A model generated the notes under the pieces. It did not search any database, was not told where the DNA came from, and worked only from the letters and a program-made list of their open reading frames with translations. The position numbers and the translations under genes are program-made. Source: Bacteroides sp. CAG:927 (GTDB lineage Bacteria > Bacteroidota > Bacteroidia > Bacteroidales > Muribaculaceae). Taken from it: a stretch of DNA of 6,016 nt. Shown here piece after piece: positions 1-6,016 of the stretch. The stretch is from contig HF985634.1 in assembly GCA_000431155.1 (NCBI GenBank), positions 1 to 6,016 of the forward strand. The letters run 5' to 3'. Position 1 is the stretch's first letter. The number at the start of each line of letters is the position of its first letter.

Positions 1-70
1 TGTGCCTTCCCCGATTTTTATCGGACAGCAATAATTTTTTACAGGAATATATACGCTGAATCAAAAATAT

Positions 71-1690
71 TCACAGACGCACCACTATCGGCACCATCCC
101 TATCAGCTTCGGGCTGTGCGACACCACAATCACCGTCCTGTGCGCCGATTCAGCCTCCAGATTCTCCATCAGCCTGCGCTCCGTAGCCGCATCCAGCGCC
201 GACGACGGCTCGTCAAGCAACAGCACCCGGCCCGATTGCAGCAGCCCTCTCGCTATCGCTATCCTCTGCGCCTGACCCTCGCTCAGTCCCGACCCGCGCT
301 CGCCGCACTCCGTGTCAAGACCCTGCGGCAGCTCCAGCACAAACTCCGCCGCAGCCTTCCGCAGAGCTTCCTCCATCTCAGCCTCGCTCGCGTCCGGCTT
401 CGCCATCAGCAGATTGCTACGCACCGTACCGCTCAGCAGGCTGTTTCCCTGCGGCACATAACATATGTTTCCGCGCGACAGCGGCGATGCGTCCACGCTC
501 CTTTCCCCGTCATACAGCTGCACCTCGCCCGTCTGAGGCTTCAAAAGCCCTAACATCAGCATCAGCAGCGTCGTCTTTCCCGCTCCCGTGCTCCCCGCTA
601 TCACCGTCATCGTACACGGCTTGAAATCATGGCTCACCCCGCATAGCACTCCACGTTCACTCTCCGGATAGGCAAAACCCACGTAGCTCAGCCGCAGCCC
701 CACAGGCCCGCGCAGCTTCACATCCGCGCCGTGCTCCTCTTCCGGCAGCCGCAGTATCTCATCCAGACGCTCCACTGCCACCGCGCCCTGCACCACCGCC
801 GGTACGCACCCCGCCAGCTCCACTACCGGACGCTGCACCCTGCTCACGAGCTGCAAAAAAGCCGTCATCGCGCCAAAAGTCACGCCGCCGCTGTACAGCC
901 CCATCGCGCACCACAAAAAAGCCACCGCATACCCCGTCATGAACCCAACCGTCACCGCGCTGCTCGAAAACAACGCTATGTCGTTGCGCTTCATCACCAG
1001 CCGGTAAAATCCCCGCTGCGCCGCGCGAAACTCCCCTGCCGCGCCGTCAGTGTACCCCATTGACGAAATCAGCACCCGATGCTGCAAATCCTCCTGCATT
1101 ATCCGCTGCATCCCGCTCTCCTTGCCGCGTATCGCCCGCGTCAGCTCCCGGCTCCGCTTCATATACAGCTTGCTGCACACCAGTGCCACAGGCATCACCG
1201 CCACAAGCACCCACGCCAGACGAGCATCCAGCCACAGCATGAACCCGAACGCCCCCACAAGCTGCGTCACCGTCACCACAGCCCCGGGCACAGTGTTTCC
1301 CACCAACCCCGACACCGCGCCGACATCTCCGGCCAGACGGTTCACCGCATCACCCGAATGAAATCGCTCCTTTCCTGTCCATTCCGCCTTCATCAGACGC
1401 TCAAACAGGCGCCCCCGCAGATTGTTCGAAAACCGCGTCGTCGCCATCACGCCGCTGCGCCTCCCCGCAACGCTCGCGCATAGCTGCAGCGCCAGCGCAC
1501 ACGCCAGCATCGCCACTGCCACCGTCCACGACCCTTCGCTCCTGTGCGTCGCCATATCCACTATATGCTTCGTCACCCACACAAACCATAGCGAGCAACC
1601 CACCGACACAATGCCACACACCGCATTGGCCGTCACATACCGTTTCACTCCGCAGCTCTCGCGCCACAGCCATTTCACAAATTCGCTCAT
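71..1690 (-). CDS. ABC exporter half-transporter (fused membrane and ATPase domains)
   Basis: This is an inner-membrane ABC exporter subunit of 539 aa that should work as a homodimer, using ATP to move a substrate out of the cytoplasm. Residues 1 to about 310 form the membrane domain with about six hydrophobic segments, for example 22-40, 55-75, 135-155, 157-175 and 243-262. The ATPase domain follows with all motifs intact: Walker A GSTGAGKT (366-373), Q-loop Gln414, signature LSEGQ (469-473), Walker B VLLLDEP (489-495), D-loop SALD (497-500) and H-loop His525. There is no N-terminal C39 peptidase domain, so it does not itself cut a double-glycine leader. The start chosen (MSEFVKW) overlaps the stop of the peptidase gene as ATGA. 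The open frame extends 20 codons further upstream, but that would lie inside the peptidase gene. It is slightly short for the family (usually 570-600 aa) but ends cleanly after the H-loop. The substrate cannot be read from the sequence. A peptide is inferred from the coupled peptidase; lipid or drug export remains possible. Confidence 0.93.
   Translation of the reverse strand: MSEFVKWLWRESCGVKRYVTANAVCGIVSVGCSLWFVWVTKHIVDMATHRSEGSWTVAVAMLACALALQLCASVAGRRSGVMATTRFSNNLRGRLFERLMKAEWTGKERFHSGDAVNRLAGDVGAVSGLVGNTVPGAVVTVTQLVGAFGFMLWLDARLAWVLVAVMPVALVCSKLYMKRSRELTRAIRGKESGMQRIMQEDLQHRVLISSMGYTDGAAGEFRAAQRGFYRLVMKRNDIALFSSSAVTVGFMTGYAVAFLWCAMGLYSGGVTFGAMTAFLQLVSRVQRPVVELAGCVPAVVQGAVAVERLDEILRLPEEEHGADVKLRGPVGLRLSYVGFAYPESERGVLCGVSHDFKPCTMTVIAGSTGAGKTTLLMLMLGLLKPQTGEVQLYDGERSVDASPLSRGNICYVPQGNSLLSGTVRSNLLMAKPDASEAEMEEALRKAAAEFVLELPQGLDTECGERGSGLSEGQAQRIAIARGLLQSGRVLLLDEPSSALDAATERRLMENLEAESAHRTVIVVSHSPKLIGMVPIVVRL
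1687..1690 (-). other. ATGA stop/start overlap coupling peptidase and ABC exporter
   Basis: On the minus strand the four bases ATGA hold both the ATG of the exporter and the TGA of the peptidase. This fixes the exporter start and suggests that ribosomes finishing the peptidase re-initiate on the exporter, keeping the two products in a fixed ratio. A purine-rich GAGAGAA lies just upstream inside the peptidase frame and could help re-initiation. Confidence 0.85.
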
Positions 1691-2097
1691 CGTTCTCTCA
1701 TATTTACAATTTTCATCAACACTCTTCTCACCGGCAGGCACACCCGCCACGCCGCCATCATCATGCGCCAGCCGCGCCCTTCGGTGCTCCGCACCTTGCC
1801 TCCACGCTCCACGCTCGTCACCTTGCCAGCCACCATCACCACCCTTTCGCGCCTCTGCACATTGGCAGTGCCCATCACCCTGCCGTCAGGCATCATCGCG
1901 TGCAGCATCACCCCGTGGTCAGTCATCGCCAGCACTATGTCGTCGGTCTCGTAACTCGCCCGCCGCTCCAGCACCACCACATCGCCCGCCATCACAAACG
2001 GCCTCATGCTGCCGCCGCTTGCCCGCAGGCTCACGCGCCGTCCTTGCTCCAGCTCGCTACACACCGCATCCAGCATCTCTTCCGCTTCTAATTTCAT
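1687..2097 (-). CDS. Small S24/S26-family peptidase (signal-peptidase/LexA-like fold)
   Basis: A 136-aa protein of the short S24/S26 peptidase type common in Bacteroidales. The nucleophile motif SGGSMRPF carries the probable catalytic Ser30 and is followed by GDVVVLERR and DDIVLAM, the usual beta-strand order of the fold. LexA-type members have a general-base Lys about 37 residues after the Ser. Here the equivalent strand reads VMLHAM, placing His66 36 residues after Ser30, so a Ser-His pair as in Sec11/SipW-type signal peptidases is inferred. The C-terminal part (110-130) is a Trp- and Arg-containing amphipathic stretch that may lie on the membrane; no true transmembrane anchor is visible. 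The frame stays open to an ATG at 2145, but that codon lies inside the terminator stem of the preceding gene, so MKLEAEEM at 2097 is preferred. The stop overlaps the ABC exporter start by 4 bp, which indicates translational coupling. Relatives often occur beside ABC exporters and PqqD-like proteins in peptide clusters. It could instead be a non-proteolytic relative. Confidence 0.82.
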   Translation of the reverse strand: MKLEAEEMLDAVCSELEQGRRVSLRASGGSMRPFVMAGDVVVLERRASYETDDIVLAMTDHGVMLHAMMPDGRVMGTANVQRRERVVMVAGKVTSVERGGKVRSTEGRGWRMMMAAWRVCLPVRRVLMKIVNMRER

Positions 2098-2133
2098 ACT
2101 TTTTTCGTATGTATGGGGTATCATCATAACCAT

Positions 2134-2177
2134 AAAAAACTGCACGGAAAGAGCTTGTTCATTCTCCCTCCGTGCAG
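2134..2177 (-). terminator. Intrinsic terminator of the small protein/lipoprotein/porin unit
   Basis: Read on the minus strand, CTGCACGGA (2177-2169) pairs perfectly with TCCGTGCAG (2148-2140). The stem can continue with GGGAG (2168-2164) against CTCTT (2153-2149), using two G-U pairs, to give about 14 pairs around a 10-base loop. Six Ts (2139-2134) follow at once, the classical rho-independent layout. It lies 31 bases after the porin stop codon. There is no T-run on the other side, so it works only for minus-strand transcription. Confidence 0.88.
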
Positions 2178-2208
2178 CACTCTGATTATTTCACTTAACT
2201 GTCATATG

Positions 2209-3402
2209 CTATTTGTTCTCTATCGGGCTGATTATAACCACGCGGCTCAGTGTCGGGTCATCGTAGAACATGTTGCCTACACCGCCCTTCCACTGCACAT
2301 CCAGACGGTTCACATCCACTCCGTGCTCGTTCACAAGGCATGCACGCACATTCTCGGCGCGCGAGCGGCTCAGAATCTCATTCACCTCCGGTGTGCCCGT
2401 TGCCTTGTCGGCATATCCCGTTATCATGAACTTGCTTCCTTCAGGAGCGCCTTTGATGGCATTCGCACACATATCCAGCTGGGCGCGGTCGGCATTGTTG
2501 AGCGAGCTAACATTTATCGGGAAATAGATTATGTACTTGCCCCCCACATATTCCACGGCCTTATGGGTCACGGATTTGCCTTTGAGGTCATTCTCAAGCT
2601 TCTCGTTCTCGGCCACAAGCTGTGCCACTTGGGCGCGGAGATTGTTCACCGCTCCGTTGTCATACACCGTCCTTGTCACCACCTCGCGGCGCGTCTTCCA
2701 GCCGATTGACCCGAACTTGTAACTCACACCGGCCGTAACCGACACAAGACCGTCGAAATCGCGGCGCCCGCCGGCTCCGTCAAAATCATCCTGAAATGCG
2801 CTCGCACGCAAATCAAGGTTCACATCCCACGCCTTGGCCACGTGAAACACGTTCATCAAACCCAAGCTTGCGGTTATCGAATTCTTGTGAGGCTTGTTCC
2901 ATGTGTGCGCATATCCCAAACCGGCATAGAACGACAGATTGTATATTCTGCCCGGCTTGTAGCCCCCTATCATATTCACCAGATCAAACATCACATCCGC
3001 ATGCAGATGCATGAAATCTATCTTTGAATACTCCAGCCAATACCCGTGCCACGGACGCTCCTTCAGTGCTTCGCCGGTTGAGAACACCCCGTTCTGGGTA
3101 GCGCCCTTCGCATACAGTCCGCTGTACATCAGGCGTATCCCTATACTCGGCGTTATCCATTTCCCCACGGCTATGTCAAGGGCCGGAGATATGCGGTTTT
3201 TCATATCCACCTGACGGTCATGGTCGCCGAACATCACCTGCGGACCCGCGCCCACGCTCACAAACCAGTTGCTGCGGAAGTCCGGATGTACCTCGCCCAC
3301 CACAGGGGTCTCCTCCACCAGCACTGTCTCCTGAACCTCCTGTGCCATGCCGGCACTTGCCGACACAGCCACAGCAGATACAATCATCAATAGTTTTTTC
3401 AT
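2209..3402 (-). CDS. OmpA-family outer-membrane porin with peptidoglycan-binding domain
   Basis: A 397-aa outer-membrane protein. Residues 1-20 are a Sec signal peptide with probable cleavage after AGMA. Residues 45-230 form a beta-barrel-like region of alternating strands (for example FVSVGAGPQVMFG, LSFYAGLGYAHTW) ending in VSVTAGVSYKF. Residues 250-275 are a short coiled coil (LRAQVAQLVAENEKLENDL), which often links barrel and periplasmic domain in Bacteroidales. Residues 290-395 are the OmpA C-terminal domain. The line GYADKATGTPEVNEILSRSRAENV carries Asp332 and Arg348 at the positions that bind diaminopimelate in E. coli OmpA. The expected role is to tie the outer membrane to the cell wall, perhaps with a small pore. 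Two cysteines (312 and 355) in the OmpA domain could pair. The gene starts 37 bp after the lipoprotein stop, within an A-rich leader, and is followed by the terminator, so it is the last gene of its unit. Its specific paralogue is not identifiable, so no symbol is given. Confidence 0.93.
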   Translation of the reverse strand: MKKLLMIVSAVAVSASAGMAQEVQETVLVEETPVVGEVHPDFRSNWFVSVGAGPQVMFGDHDRQVDMKNRISPALDIAVGKWITPSIGIRLMYSGLYAKGATQNGVFSTGEALKERPWHGYWLEYSKIDFMHLHADVMFDLVNMIGGYKPGRIYNLSFYAGLGYAHTWNKPHKNSITASLGLMNVFHVAKAWDVNLDLRASAFQDDFDGAGGRRDFDGLVSVTAGVSYKFGSIGWKTRREVVTRTVYDNGAVNNLRAQVAQLVAENEKLENDLKGKSVTHKAVEYVGGKYIIYFPINVSSLNNADRAQLDMCANAIKGAPEGSKFMITGYADKATGTPEVNEILSRSRAENVRACLVNEHGVDVNRLDVQWKGGVGNMFYDDPTLSRVVIISPIENK

Positions 3403-3439
3403 CTGTTAGTTCTTTATTGTATTAATAATTTATTTTCAC

Positions 3440-5599
3440 TTATGGGTTCGTAGTGGCCGTTGTCTCCTTACGCTTCATTATAAAGTTATTGTTGTTGTAA
3501 ACAATAGCCCTGATAAGCTCAGCCGAGCTGTAGGCCGACGGATCCGTTGTCGTGCCACAACAGAAATTCATCAGCACTATACCTGTGGGTGACGGCACGC
3601 GACTCGGATCAAGAACCCTTGTTAGAACATACGGGTTCAGTTGCTCCGCAAATGGTTGTGACATCGATGTGGTCGCATTTGTAGGATCTATCCAACTGGC
3701 GCTATAGAATCCGCCGATAGTCACAAGATAGAACATATTATGGGCAGTACCCCCATTTTGATAAGCCTCAAGGCTCTTTGCTGCCACATCATCTGCAGCA
3801 TCTTTAATCGCCGCGATAGCACCCGCAAGATTCTTAGTATAGGCGTCACCAAGGTGACCATTATTTACCTGCGCTTGCTCGTTATAGTACCATCTCAGCG
3901 GAGCGTTTGCTGCATTAGGTGCGATAGGTTTGCCCCATTGCATGCTGACATTCAAAGCTTCACCTACGCGTATCCATGTCCAGCGGGTGAACAGAGCCGG
4001 GAAATCACCCCCATCCGTAACTCCGTTCCAAACCCATCCGGTTTCATTGACATCTGCACCGTTGGTATTAATCTTGAGCACGATTTTGCCTCGCACTTCA
4101 CCCAAAGTAGTGTTTTCCGTAATCGGATTTTGATATATATAATCCTTACATGCTGACACAGCTGCTGACACAGCTGCGGGATATTCATTGCTATTATTCG
4201 GATCGCCTATAAGGAAATACACGAATCCAGCCGGATGTGCTGCCATCTTCTCTCCAATAGTTCTCAACACATCCTCAAGCGTACGCGTTGATCCATCGGA
4301 ACCTGTTGCCACCATAGCAACTCCATTGGTAACAAATGACTGCACCTCAAATGCTCGCACTCCCGCCTCATACATGCTGTTGAATTCTGCCTGTGTTTGG
4401 AATACTGGATTTGCTGCGTGGAACGCTCCGGGTATTGACAGCTCCGATATATAGATATTGTCATCGAGCACTCGCATCCAACGTGACATATTAAGTTCCG
4501 CACCCGGCGTTTTGAAGTGCGGCAGCGATACCTTATGTATCTTGCCATCATCAAGGCTTCCGGTGAGATTCTCAAGTGTAAACTGTCCGCAGTTGGTGTC
4601 CACCACAATTCTCAGGTCGCTTGCCTGCGCTCCCGGCCACAGAAAGAATCTCACTTTCAGCTTGTCGTAAGTGTTGTTGGCGCGGCAATAAAGTTTCGGA
4701 TAATAGATGGTATTGTTCTGCACCAGAGTGGTGTTCATATGCAGGCTGAGCACTTGGGTGGTGGGATTGCCCGAATATTTACCGTTTGTCAGATCCACAT
4801 TGAACACGCCGCCCAATGCCTTACTGCTTTTTGACTGTACATCTATTGCTCTGATCTCTATATAGTCGGCTTTTGCACCGTTAAGCAGAGTATTATCCTG
4901 TTCGGGCCCGTTCACGGTCACTTCCAGCACATCTGTCAGCACGTTGAAATGCAGAGGCACCTTCTCGTCGCTTTTGGTCACGTTAGGGGTGCACGCATAC
5001 ATCACTGCGTTGCTCATGTCCGGATTGCCGTAAATGGTCACGGCTTCGGCTGTGGTACTGGTATTCGGGCTGAGCACCAGACTATTGTCCACTGCCGTAC
5101 CGTCAGGCCCGTAATTCACGGGGGACTGACCGTTGTTTACTGTCACGCTCACTGTAGTGCCATTGAGGGTATCACCGGATTTATCGGCGGGATACACTGC
5201 ATAGAAGTTATATCCGCTCTCCTGTGCGCCCCACTGCACGCCGAGTTCACTCGTGCGCACCAAGGCTGTCGCATAATTGTCGTTGGGCAGGTTTGTGGTT
5301 GCATCAAGCGAATAACTGACTTCAAACTCGGCCATGCCGCGACCTGCAGGGCTTTCGGGGCAGAACACCCTGATATTCTCCTTTTCTCCGGCCACATAGC
5401 TCCCCCAAAATATTGACTGTGCTGTGCCCCCCTCATTCTCGGGCCCATATACCGTGCGGCTCTGTGCTCCGAGATTCAGGTCAAAAGCCACCTCATCTCC
5501 CTCTTCGGGCATGGGACGAGGCTGTTCATACACCTCCTCGCTGCAGCCTGCCACTATAAGAGAGGCTGCTGCTATCCCTAAAAATTTAAGTTTTTTCAT
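3440..5599 (-). CDS. Surface lipoprotein: fimbrillin-like domain plus degenerate PI-PLC-like domain
   Basis: A 719-aa lipoprotein. The signal peptide ends in the lipobox VAGC, so Cys19 is the lipidated residue; SEEVYE follows at once, resembling the acidic Bacteroidetes signal for export to the cell surface. Residues about 35-365 look like a fimbrillin-type beta-sandwich (DEVAFDLNLGAQSRTVY, YNFYAVYPADKSGD, VPLHFNVLTDVLEV). Residues about 372-710 resemble the PI-specific phospholipase C X domain: WMRVLDDNIYISELSIPGAFH (374-394 region), the GVRAFEV strand (413-419), TLEDVLRTIGEKMAAHPAGFVYFL, then a late GIVLMNF strand (673-679) and a helix with AELIRAIVYNNNNF. The usual catalytic set is broken: GTHDS is GAFHA, the D-x-R of the second strand is E418-V-Q420, and no His follows in the third strand, where VAMVATG stands. 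A binding or structural role is therefore more likely than phospholipase activity. It sits 48 bp after the small-protein gene and 37 bp before the porin gene, probably co-transcribed. The frame is intact. The fold assignments come from remembered patterns, not a search. Confidence 0.87.
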   Translation of the reverse strand: MKKLKFLGIAAASLIVAGCSEEVYEQPRPMPEEGDEVAFDLNLGAQSRTVYGPENEGGTAQSIFWGSYVAGEKENIRVFCPESPAGRGMAEFEVSYSLDATTNLPNDNYATALVRTSELGVQWGAQESGYNFYAVYPADKSGDTLNGTTVSVTVNNGQSPVNYGPDGTAVDNSLVLSPNTSTTAEAVTIYGNPDMSNAVMYACTPNVTKSDEKVPLHFNVLTDVLEVTVNGPEQDNTLLNGAKADYIEIRAIDVQSKSSKALGGVFNVDLTNGKYSGNPTTQVLSLHMNTTLVQNNTIYYPKLYCRANNTYDKLKVRFFLWPGAQASDLRIVVDTNCGQFTLENLTGSLDDGKIHKVSLPHFKTPGAELNMSRWMRVLDDNIYISELSIPGAFHAANPVFQTQAEFNSMYEAGVRAFEVQSFVTNGVAMVATGSDGSTRTLEDVLRTIGEKMAAHPAGFVYFLIGDPNNSNEYPAAVSAAVSACKDYIYQNPITENTTLGEVRGKIVLKINTNGADVNETGWVWNGVTDGGDFPALFTRWTWIRVGEALNVSMQWGKPIAPNAANAPLRWYYNEQAQVNNGHLGDAYTKNLAGAIAAIKDAADDVAAKSLEAYQNGGTAHNMFYLVTIGGFYSASWIDPTNATTSMSQPFAEQLNPYVLTRVLDPSRVPSPTGIVLMNFCCGTTTDPSAYSSAELIRAIVYNNNNFIMKRKETTATTNP

Positions 5600-5647
5600 G
5601 CTTTATGGTTGTTTATTATTTTTACATTTTTACTTTGAGCCTTAGGT

Positions 5648-5857
5648 TTAGCTGCCCTGACCCATGTCCCATACCTCACTGGAAAAATCATTATTGGTGC
5701 CGAAACCAGTGTTTATTGACTGTTCGTCCACCACTACCGACTTATCGGGATTGGTCTCGTTGCCGAACTCCACAGAACCTCCGCATATCGAGGATTCTAT
5801 CTCCACATGAGTCACCTCTGTTTCAGGACTTGTGTACGTTTTCTTTTTTGTTTCCAT
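5648..5857 (-). CDS. Small acidic protein with YxxPxxEV start and Cys-Gly-Gly site; function unknown
   Basis: A 69-aa protein with no signal peptide and no membrane segment. After a lysine-rich start (METKKK) comes YTSPETEV (8-15), then an acidic strand-like stretch HVEIESSICGGS (17-28), and a Gly/Asn/Ser-rich, acidic tail ending in EVWDMGQGS. The order Y-x-x-P-x-x-E-V, acidic stretch, small-residue site and a tail with a late Trp recalls unnamed small proteins widely seen in Bacteroidales, often beside surface-protein genes. No molecular function is known to me. The Cys25-Gly26-Gly27 site could be a leader-type cleavage point or a lone reactive cysteine; neither is shown. It is the first gene of the unit, has its own AT-rich leader, starts at an ATG preceded by GTAAAGAAACT, and is followed 48 bp later by the lipoprotein gene. 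It is accepted as real for its position, clean start context and recognisable N-terminal pattern. Confidence 0.72.
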   Translation of the reverse strand: METKKKTYTSPETEVTHVEIESSICGGSVEFGNETNPDKSVVVDEQSINTGFGTNNDFSSEVWDMGQGS

Positions 5858-5908
5858 AGTTTCTTTACTTGTTTATTTATTTTTTATTCAGTTTTCAAAT
5901 TCCAAACC

Positions 5909-5940
5909 GCTAAGTTACTAATTTTCAATCATAACTTCGC
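5909..5940. repeat. Imperfect inverted repeat over the promoter region
   Basis: On the plus strand GCTAAGTTA (5909-5917) and TAACTTCGC (5932-5940) are inverted copies with eight of nine positions pairing and a 14-base spacer. The left arm contains the candidate -7 element. The arrangement could be a binding site for a dimeric regulator, or it could give a weak hairpin. Confidence 0.55.
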
Positions 5941-5943
5941 AAT
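5910..5943 (-). promoter_or_regulatory. Possible Bacteroidetes-type promoter for the small-protein unit
   Basis: The Bacteroidetes -7 consensus is TAnnTTTG. On the minus strand TAACTTAG (5917-5910) matches five of its six fixed positions. An ATTG (5943-5940), 22 bases upstream, could stand for the -33 TTTG, although the usual gap is 19-21. Transcription would begin around 5900-5905 and leave an A-rich leader of about 45 bases before the ATG at 5857. The -33 match and spacing are weak, so this is only a candidate. Confidence 0.4.
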
Positions 5944-5950
5944 TTTCAAT
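5920..5950. repeat. Two direct copies of AATTTTCAAT, 21 bp apart
   Basis: AATTTTCAAT occurs identically at 5920-5929 and 5941-5950, a repeat unit of exactly 21 bp, about two helical turns. A shorter copy of the core, TTTTCAA, lies at 5892-5898. The copies flank one arm of the inverted repeat. Low-complexity AT-rich DNA gives such matches easily, so only the exact spacing makes them notable. Confidence 0.5.
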
Positions 5951-5952
5951 TC

Positions 5953-6016
5953 TCATTTTTTAATTTTTTTTAAGTTCTCTACAACCGCCTGCGGAGCGCG
6001 TAGCATGCGCAGCAGC
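5953..6016 (-). CDS. Possible C-terminal end of an upstream gene (partial)
   Basis: One minus-strand frame enters from the right edge and is open for 20 codons, ending in APQAVVENLKKIKK and a TGA at 5955-5953. The peptide is helix-like with a lysine-rich end, as many Bacteroidales proteins have, and base composition falls sharply just at its end, as expected where a gene stops. A second frame is also open for 18 codons and reads less like protein, so the call is uncertain. The product cannot be identified from this length. Confidence 0.35.
   Translation of the reverse strand, partial: LLRMLRAPQAVVENLKKIKK

Noticed and set aside
11..24. Short perfect hairpin CCGAT-TTTT-ATCGG after the exporter stop
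   Set aside because: Only five base pairs and no T-run on the minus-strand 3' side, so it is not a convincing terminator.
116..1063. Plus-strand open frames opposite the ABC exporter (for example 116-553 and 731-1063)
   Set aside because: The translations are Arg/His/Leu/Gln-rich with no domain pattern, and the opposite strand has every ABC ATPase motif in order.
1691..1750. A 20-codon longer N-terminus for the ABC exporter
   Set aside because: It would lie wholly inside the peptidase frame, and the ATGA overlap gives a better start directly before the hydrophobic domain.
1422..2129. A 235-codon plus-strand open frame across the peptidase/exporter junction
   Set aside because: It is antisense to two well-supported genes, its translation is Ser/Pro/Ala/Cys-rich low-complexity sequence, and such frames are expected opposite GC-rich coding DNA.
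2113..2709. A 198-codon plus-strand open frame opposite the porin C-terminus
   Set aside because: It runs through the terminator hairpin and is antisense to the conserved OmpA domain; no start context or recognisable family.
4949..5416. A 155-codon plus-strand open frame opposite the lipoprotein N-terminal half
   Set aside because: His/Cys/Ile-rich translation of the type produced by antisense reading; the minus-strand gene has a lipobox and an intact 719-codon frame.
1..6016. CRISPR array, tRNA, rRNA, insertion sequence or integrase
   Set aside because: I looked for regularly spaced repeats, tRNA-like cloverleaf sequence, transposase motifs and terminal inverted repeats and saw none.

Overview
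The window looks like a chromosomal piece of a gut-type member of the order Bacteroidales. A Muribaculaceae-like genome is my best guess, but this is not proven. The reasons are the A-rich, Shine-Dalgarno-poor leaders before the start codons, a lipoprotein signal followed directly by acidic residues (as in Bacteroidetes surface lipoproteins), a fimbrillin-like domain, an OmpA-type porin with a coiled-coil linker, and an S24/S26 peptidase of the small Bacteroidales type. Every gene I accept is on the minus strand, so transcription runs from high to low coordinates.

Region by region, in the direction of transcription: (1) At 5953-6016 an open frame enters from outside and may be the last 20 codons of an upstream gene (low confidence). 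(2) At about 5858-5952 there is a very AT-rich intergenic region with an imperfect inverted repeat, a 10-bp direct repeat spaced exactly 21 bp apart, and a weak Bacteroidetes-type promoter. (3) At 2209-5857 there is a three-gene unit with gaps of 48 and 37 bp. It encodes a 69-aa acidic small protein, a 719-aa lipoprotein that joins a fimbrillin-like half to a degenerate PI-PLC-like half, and a 397-aa OmpA-family porin. It ends in a strong intrinsic terminator at 2134-2177. (4) At 71-2097 there is a translationally coupled pair (ATGA overlap): a small S24/S26-type peptidase and a half-size ABC exporter. No terminator is seen after the exporter, so this unit probably continues beyond the left edge.

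Functional reading: the first unit builds cell-envelope components. The lipoprotein is probably exposed on the surface, and the porin anchors the outer membrane to peptidoglycan. The small protein has the Y-x-x-P-x-x-E-V start and a Cys-Gly-Gly site, and its function is unknown. The second unit resembles the processing and export part of Bacteroidales peptide (RiPP-like) clusters, but no precursor, PqqD or modification enzyme is visible next to it. Whether the small protein is handled by that export pair is speculation. The most notable points are the PI-PLC-like domain lacking its usual catalytic residues, the small-protein/lipoprotein pairing, and the peptidase with His where LexA-type enzymes have the catalytic Lys.
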